64,000 bases of DNA from Curtobacterium sp. HSID17257 (GTDB lineage: Bacteria; Actinomycetota; Actinomycetes; Actinomycetales; Microbacteriaceae), in contig NZ_RBLU01000006.1 in the NCBI RefSeq assembly GCF_003989515.1, positions 1 to 64,000 on the forward strand, written 5' to 3'. A model generated the notes under the pieces. That model did not search any database. It was not told where the DNA came from and was given only the letters and a program-made list of their open reading frames with translations. Every line of letters starts with the position of its first letter. Position 1 is the stretch's first letter. Made by a program: the position numbers and the translations under genes. Below, in pieces: positions 60,701-64,000 of this stretch.

Positions 60701-61974
60701 CGGGGTTCGATGACCTCGACGCCGCCCAGGTAGGGGCGCAGCACCTCGGGCACGACCACCGACCCGTCGGCCTGCTGGTGGGTCTCGAGGATCGCGACGA
60801 TCCAGCGGGTGGTCGCGAGCGTGCCGTTCAGCGTCGCGACGGGCGCGGTCTTGCCGCTCTCGGTGCGGTAGCGGACGTCGAGCCGGCGGGCCTGGAACGT
60901 GGTGCAGTTCGACGTCGACGTGAGCTCACGGAAGGTGCCCTGCGTCGGCACCCACGCCTCGATGTCGTACTTGCGCGCGGCGCTCGTACCGAGGTCACCG
61001 CCGGCGACGTCGATCACGCGGTAGTGCAGCCCGAGGTCCTGCATCATCGACTCCTGCATCGCGACGAGGCGCTGGTGCTCCGCCTCGGCCTGCTCGGGGA
61101 GCACGTACGAGAACATCTCGAGCTTGTTGAACTGGTGCACACGGAGGATGCCGCGGTTGTCCTTGCCCGCGGACCCGGCCTCGCGCCGGTAGCAGGTCGA
61201 CCAGCCGGCGTAGCGGATCGGGTCGCCGGACTCGTCGAACTCGTCGAACGACAGGATCTCGTCGGCGTGGAACCCGGCGAGAGCGACCTCGCTCGTGCCG
61301 GTCAGGTACAGGTCGTCGGCCTCGAGCCGGTAGACCTCCGCTGCGTGCTCGCCGAGGAACCCGGTGCCCGCCATCGTCTCCGGACGCACGAGCGTCGGCG
61401 TGATGAGCGGCTCGAACCCGTGCTGCACCGCACGGTCGAGCCCGAGGTTCATGAGCGCGATCTCGAGCCGGGCGCCGAGGCCGCGGAGGAAGTAGAAGCG
61501 CGACCCGGAGACCTTGACGCCCCGCGGGATGTCGATGATGCCGAGGTGCTCGCCGAGGTCGGCGTGGTCCTTCGGCTCGAAGTCGAACTCGGGCTTCGTG
61601 CCGACCGTGCGGAGCGTGACGAAGTCGTCCTCGCCGCCCTTCGGGACGTCCGGCAGCACGACGTTGGGGATCGCGCGCACGACGCGGTCGAAGGTCTCCT
61701 CGGCCGCGGTGACCTCGGCCTGGGCCTCCTTCACGCGTGCGGCGAGCGCCTGCGCCTGCTGCACGAGCGCGGCCTTCTCGTCCTTCGGCGCCTTCGCGAC
61801 CGTCTTGCCGAAGGCGTTCTGCTCGGCGCGGAGCGCCTCGAACGACGTGATCGCAGCGCGGCGGGCGGTGTCCGCGGACACCGCGTCGTCGACGACGGAG
61901 ACGGAGGCGCCGCGCGCCTCCTGCGAGGCCTTGATGAGGTCAGGGTTGTCGCGCAGGAGCTGCAGATCGATCAC
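60697..61974 (-). CDS. serS: Seryl-tRNA synthetase
   Basis: 425 aa, standard length. The N-terminal coiled-coil arm (about residues 30-105: [39 protein letters not shown]) binds the long variable arm of tRNA-Ser. Class II core: motif 2 in [21 protein letters not shown], and motif 3 in [19 protein letters not shown]. Charges serine onto tRNA-Ser. Both tRNA genes in this window, at 5127 and 59670, are serine isoacceptors. Confidence 0.98.
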   Translation of the reverse strand: MIDLQLLRDNPDLIKASQEARGASVSVVDDAVSADTARRAAITSFEALRAEQNAFGKTVAKAPKDEKAALVQQAQALAARVKEAQAEVTAAEETFDRVVRAIPNVVLPDVPKGGEDDFVTLRTVGTKPEFDFEPKDHADLGEHLGIIDIPRGVKVSGSRFYFLRGLGARLEIALMNLGLDRAVQHGFEPLITPTLVRPETMAGTGFLGEHAAEVYRLEADDLYLTGTSEVALAGFHADEILSFDEFDESGDPIRYAGWSTCYRREAGSAGKDNRGILRVHQFNKLEMFSYVLPEQAEAEHQRLVAMQESMMQDLGLHYRVIDVAGGDLGTSAARKYDIEAWVPTQGTFRELTSTSNCTTFQARRLDVRYRTESGKTAPVATLNGTLATTRWIVAILETHQQADGSVVVPEVLRPYLGGVEVIEPR

Positions 61975-62005
61975 CGGATCATCCTAGAGGGAGCGTGTGA
62001 CCGCC

Positions 62006-62047
62006 GGACGGGAGGCCCGTGGCGGCCGGACCACGGGCCTCCCGTCC
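62006..62047. repeat. Palindromic GGACGGGAGGC repeat, full copy, likely terminator
   Basis: Perfect 17-bp arms (62006-62022 and 62031-62047; ggacgggaggcccgtgg), 8-base loop. It lies directly after the MarR stop, whose TGA is part of the repeat edge, and upstream of serS. Confidence 0.88.
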
Positions 62048-62048
62048 G

Positions 62049-62510
62049 TCAGCCGGTCGCGTCCCCGGTCGGTTCGTCGCGCAGGGCGGCGACCATGCCC
62101 CGCAGCAGGCGGAAGGCCGCTGCGCGGCCCGCCTCGTCGAGGTCCCGGGTCATCCGGAGCTCGACCTGCCGGACCGCCGCACTCGCTGCCTCGCGCTGTC
62201 GCCGTCCGGCCTCGGTGAGCGTCGTGGGGAGCACCTTGCCCGTCGTCGGGGTCGACGGCCTCGTGACGATGCCGTCGCGCTCGAGCTGCTGCAGGAGGGT
62301 GTTCATCGACTGCCTGGTGACGAAGGTGCCGCGCGCGAGTTCGGAGTTCGACATGCCGGGGCGCTGCGCGAGCAGTTCGAGGCACGAGTAGTGCGTGACC
62401 GTCATGCCGAGCGGGCTGAGGGCGTCCTCCATGGCGGCGCGCAGGGCACTCGCCGCCTCCTTGAGGACGTAGCCGACCGAACTGTCGAGGTCGATCCTGA
62501 CTTGACGCAT
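62049..62510 (-). CDS. MarR-family regulator
   Basis: 153 aa from ATG at 62510. Winged helix: VTHYSCLELLAQRPGMSNSE, LARGTFVTRQSMNTLLQQLE, RDGIVTRPSTPTTGKVLP. Dimer helices at both ends. The start codon overlaps the first of two TGTCAG-N4-CTGACA operators, so it probably represses itself and the divergent VOC gene; MarR proteins respond to phenolic or oxidising compounds. Confidence 0.93.
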   Translation of the reverse strand: MRQVRIDLDSSVGYVLKEAASALRAAMEDALSPLGMTVTHYSCLELLAQRPGMSNSELARGTFVTRQSMNTLLQQLERDGIVTRPSTPTTGKVLPTTLTEAGRRQREAASAAVRQVELRMTRDLDEAGRAAAFRLLRGMVAALRDEPTGDATG

Positions 62511-62552
62511 GTCAGGAGTCTGACACAGACTCTTCGTGTCAGGCATCTGACA
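62510..62552. promoter_or_regulatory. Paired MarR operators TGTCAG-N4-CTGACA
   Basis: Two perfect 16-bp inverted repeats, 62510-62525 (spacer gagt) and 62537-62552 (spacer gcat), with centres 27 bases apart, in the divergent promoter of the MarR and VOC genes. Confidence 0.9.
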
Positions 62553-62570
62553 CCGACGAAGGAGCACACC

Positions 62571-62936
62571 ATGCCCGCCACCGGGATCGACTTCACCTCG
62601 CTGCAGGTCCGCGACCTCGCCGCCTCGCAGGCGTTCTACGAGCGCTACCTCGGACTCGTCCGCTCCCCCGCCGGGCCGCCGCACGCCGTGGTCTTCGCGA
62701 CCGAGCCGATCGCCTTCGCCCTGCGCGACCTCGTGGCCGGGACCGATCTCTCCAGCGGGCAGCCCGCCCTCGGCGTCGCACTGTGGTTCCACGCGACCGA
62801 CGTGCAGGCGATCCACGACGCGCTGGTCGCTGACGGGCACACGATCGTCACCCCGCCGTTCGACGGGCCGTTCGGGCGGACGTTCACCTTCGCGGACCCG
62901 GACGGGTACGCGATCACGCTGCACGACCGGCGCTGA
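62571..62936 (+). CDS. VOC-family (glyoxalase/dioxygenase superfamily) protein
   Basis: 121 aa, AAGGAG site before the ATG. One VOC unit pair: FTSLQVRDLAASQAFYERYL GLV and ALWFHATDVQAIHDALVADG, with FTFADPDGYAITLHDR at the end. Metal ligands are not all evident. May be a detoxification enzyme or a binding protein for the MarR ligand; the operator pair indicates co-regulation. Confidence 0.88.
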   Translation: MPATGIDFTSLQVRDLAASQAFYERYLGLVRSPAGPPHAVVFATEPIAFALRDLVAGTDLSSGQPALGVALWFHATDVQAIHDALVADGHTIVTPPFDGPFGRTFTFADPDGYAITLHDRR

Positions 62937-63046
62937 GCCCGGGTGGCCCGGGTCGAGACGGCCCGGGCTGCCGCCCGTCGCTCGCCGGAGCGGTTCGTGT
63001 CCGACGGCCGGTCGCTCGCAGGCGTCCGTCGGTAACGTCGGCAGCA

Positions 63047-64000
63047 TGTCGACACCATCGGAGACCGCGCCCGCGGGCCAGGACGCCCTCCCCACCGAGC
63101 AGAAGACGGCCGCGGTCGTCTACAACCCGGTGAAGGTGGACCTGGAGACCCTGAAGCGCACCGTCGCGGAGCACGAGCAGGAGGCCGGCTGGGCCGAGAC
63201 CCTGTGGTTCGAGACCTCGGAGGAGGACCCGGGCGGCGGCATGGCGAAGGCCGCGCTCGACGCCGGAGCCGACGTCGTCGCAGCGGCCGGCGGTGACGGC
63301 ACCGTCCGTGCCGTGGCCGAGGTCGTGCACGGGTCCGACGCCGTGCTCGCCCTGCTGCCGAGCGGCACCGGCAACCTGCTCGCCCGGAACATCCCGGCGC
63401 CGATCGACGACCTCGGTGCGAGCGTCCGGACGATCTTCCGCGGCGAGGACCGCCCGATCGACTTCGGTGAGCTCGAGGTCGAGCGCGAGGGCGGCGAGCG
63501 CGAGCAGTTCGGGTTCGTCGTCATGGCGGGGCTCGGGCTCGACGCGCGCATGCTCGCCAACACGAACGACGACCTGAAGAAGAAGGTCGGCTGGCTCGCC
63601 TACGTCGACTCGCTCTTCCGGTCGGTCCGCGACGCCGACGCGTTCGAGTTCCGGTACCGGCTCGATGGTGCGAGCAACCAGTCGGTGCGGGCACACTCGC
63701 TCATCGTCGGCAACTGCGGCATGCTGCAGGCCGGCGCGACGCTGCTGCCGGACGCCGAGATCGACGACGGGGTGTTCGACATCGTCGTCATGCGACCCCG
63801 CGGGTTCTTCGGGTGGGTCCGGATCGGCGCCCGGGTCTTCTGGGAGAACGCGATCCTGCGCTCGTTCCGCCGCTCGAAGATCGGGCAGACCCAGGTCGGC
63901 AAGCGCATCGCCACCGCTGCCCGCGACGAACGACCGCTCCGGTACATCCGCGGTCAGGAGTTCGTGGCGCGGCTCGAGCGTCCGGACGAGTTCGAGATCG
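63047..64000 (+). CDS. Diacylglycerol/sphingosine kinase family protein, 3' end beyond the window
   Basis: At least 318 codons, no stop before the window ends. Catalytic domain: AAVVYNPVKVDLETLKRTV (about residue 22), the nucleotide loop AAAGGDGTVRAVAEVV (about residue 80), and LLPSGTGNLLARNI. The second beta-sandwich domain follows (VMAGLGLDARMLANT, HSLIVGNCGMLQAG, DGVFDIVVMRPRG). Phosphorylates a lipid hydroxyl such as diacylglycerol. Its start serves to interpret the N-terminal remnant at 33053. Confidence 0.92.

Overview
The DNA is high-GC, with actinobacterial codon use (strong G/C at third positions, many GTG starts) and actinobacterial gene sets: the phosphomutase/DUF3090/SCO1664 trio, an Lsr2 nucleoid protein and an ANTAR regulator. 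It looks like a chromosomal segment of a Microbacteriaceae-type actinobacterium; a Curtobacterium-like genome is my best guess, inferred from gene style and not proven. No plasmid or phage replication genes and no CRISPR array were seen.

Layout. 0-27 kb is core-like and densely coded: a DUF58/MoxR pair, a polytopic membrane protein, a GH18-like lipoprotein, tRNA-Ser(GCT), a GntR regulator with an MFS transporter, a MetE-like enzyme, an AAA ATPase/VWA pair, the conserved three-gene trio, two BLUF photoreceptor genes around a TetR gene, a carbohydrate locus (binding protein, two permeases, Gfo/Idh/MocA dehydrogenase, LacI regulator), a PepSY membrane protein, and a ribulose-monophosphate pair (hexulose-phosphate synthase and isomerase) facing a HATPase-LuxR regulator. 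59.67-64 kb is core-like again: tRNA-Ser(TGA), a HAD phosphatase, serS, a MarR regulator facing a VOC protein, and the start of a diacylglycerol-kinase-type gene.

The stretch from about 27-29 kb to 59.67 kb is accessory DNA. It has longer gaps, patchier composition, at least four broken genes, duplicated fragments, an IS3-type element, and a three-gene recombinase/transposase module. It ends at the 3' side of tRNA-Ser(TGA). It carries Lsr2, a desaturase between two paralogous genes of unknown function, an exported DUF2599 protein with a small membrane protein, an LAFTG surface protein, an AlbA_2 protein, a TetR regulator facing two ABM-fold proteins across a double operator, a GntR gene, and a three-gene overlapping operon (Phd-like, metallophosphoesterase, AbiEi-like) that is the best candidate here for an undescribed defence or toxin-antitoxin unit.

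A dispersed palindromic repeat with arm GGACGGGAGGC is present in five hairpin copies and two single-arm copies. All lie in the core-like parts and none was seen from 27 to 60 kb, which independently supports a foreign origin for that segment. Several divergent promoters have clear paired operators (TetR at 48.1 kb, MarR at 62.5 kb, a perfect palindrome at 26.2 kb).
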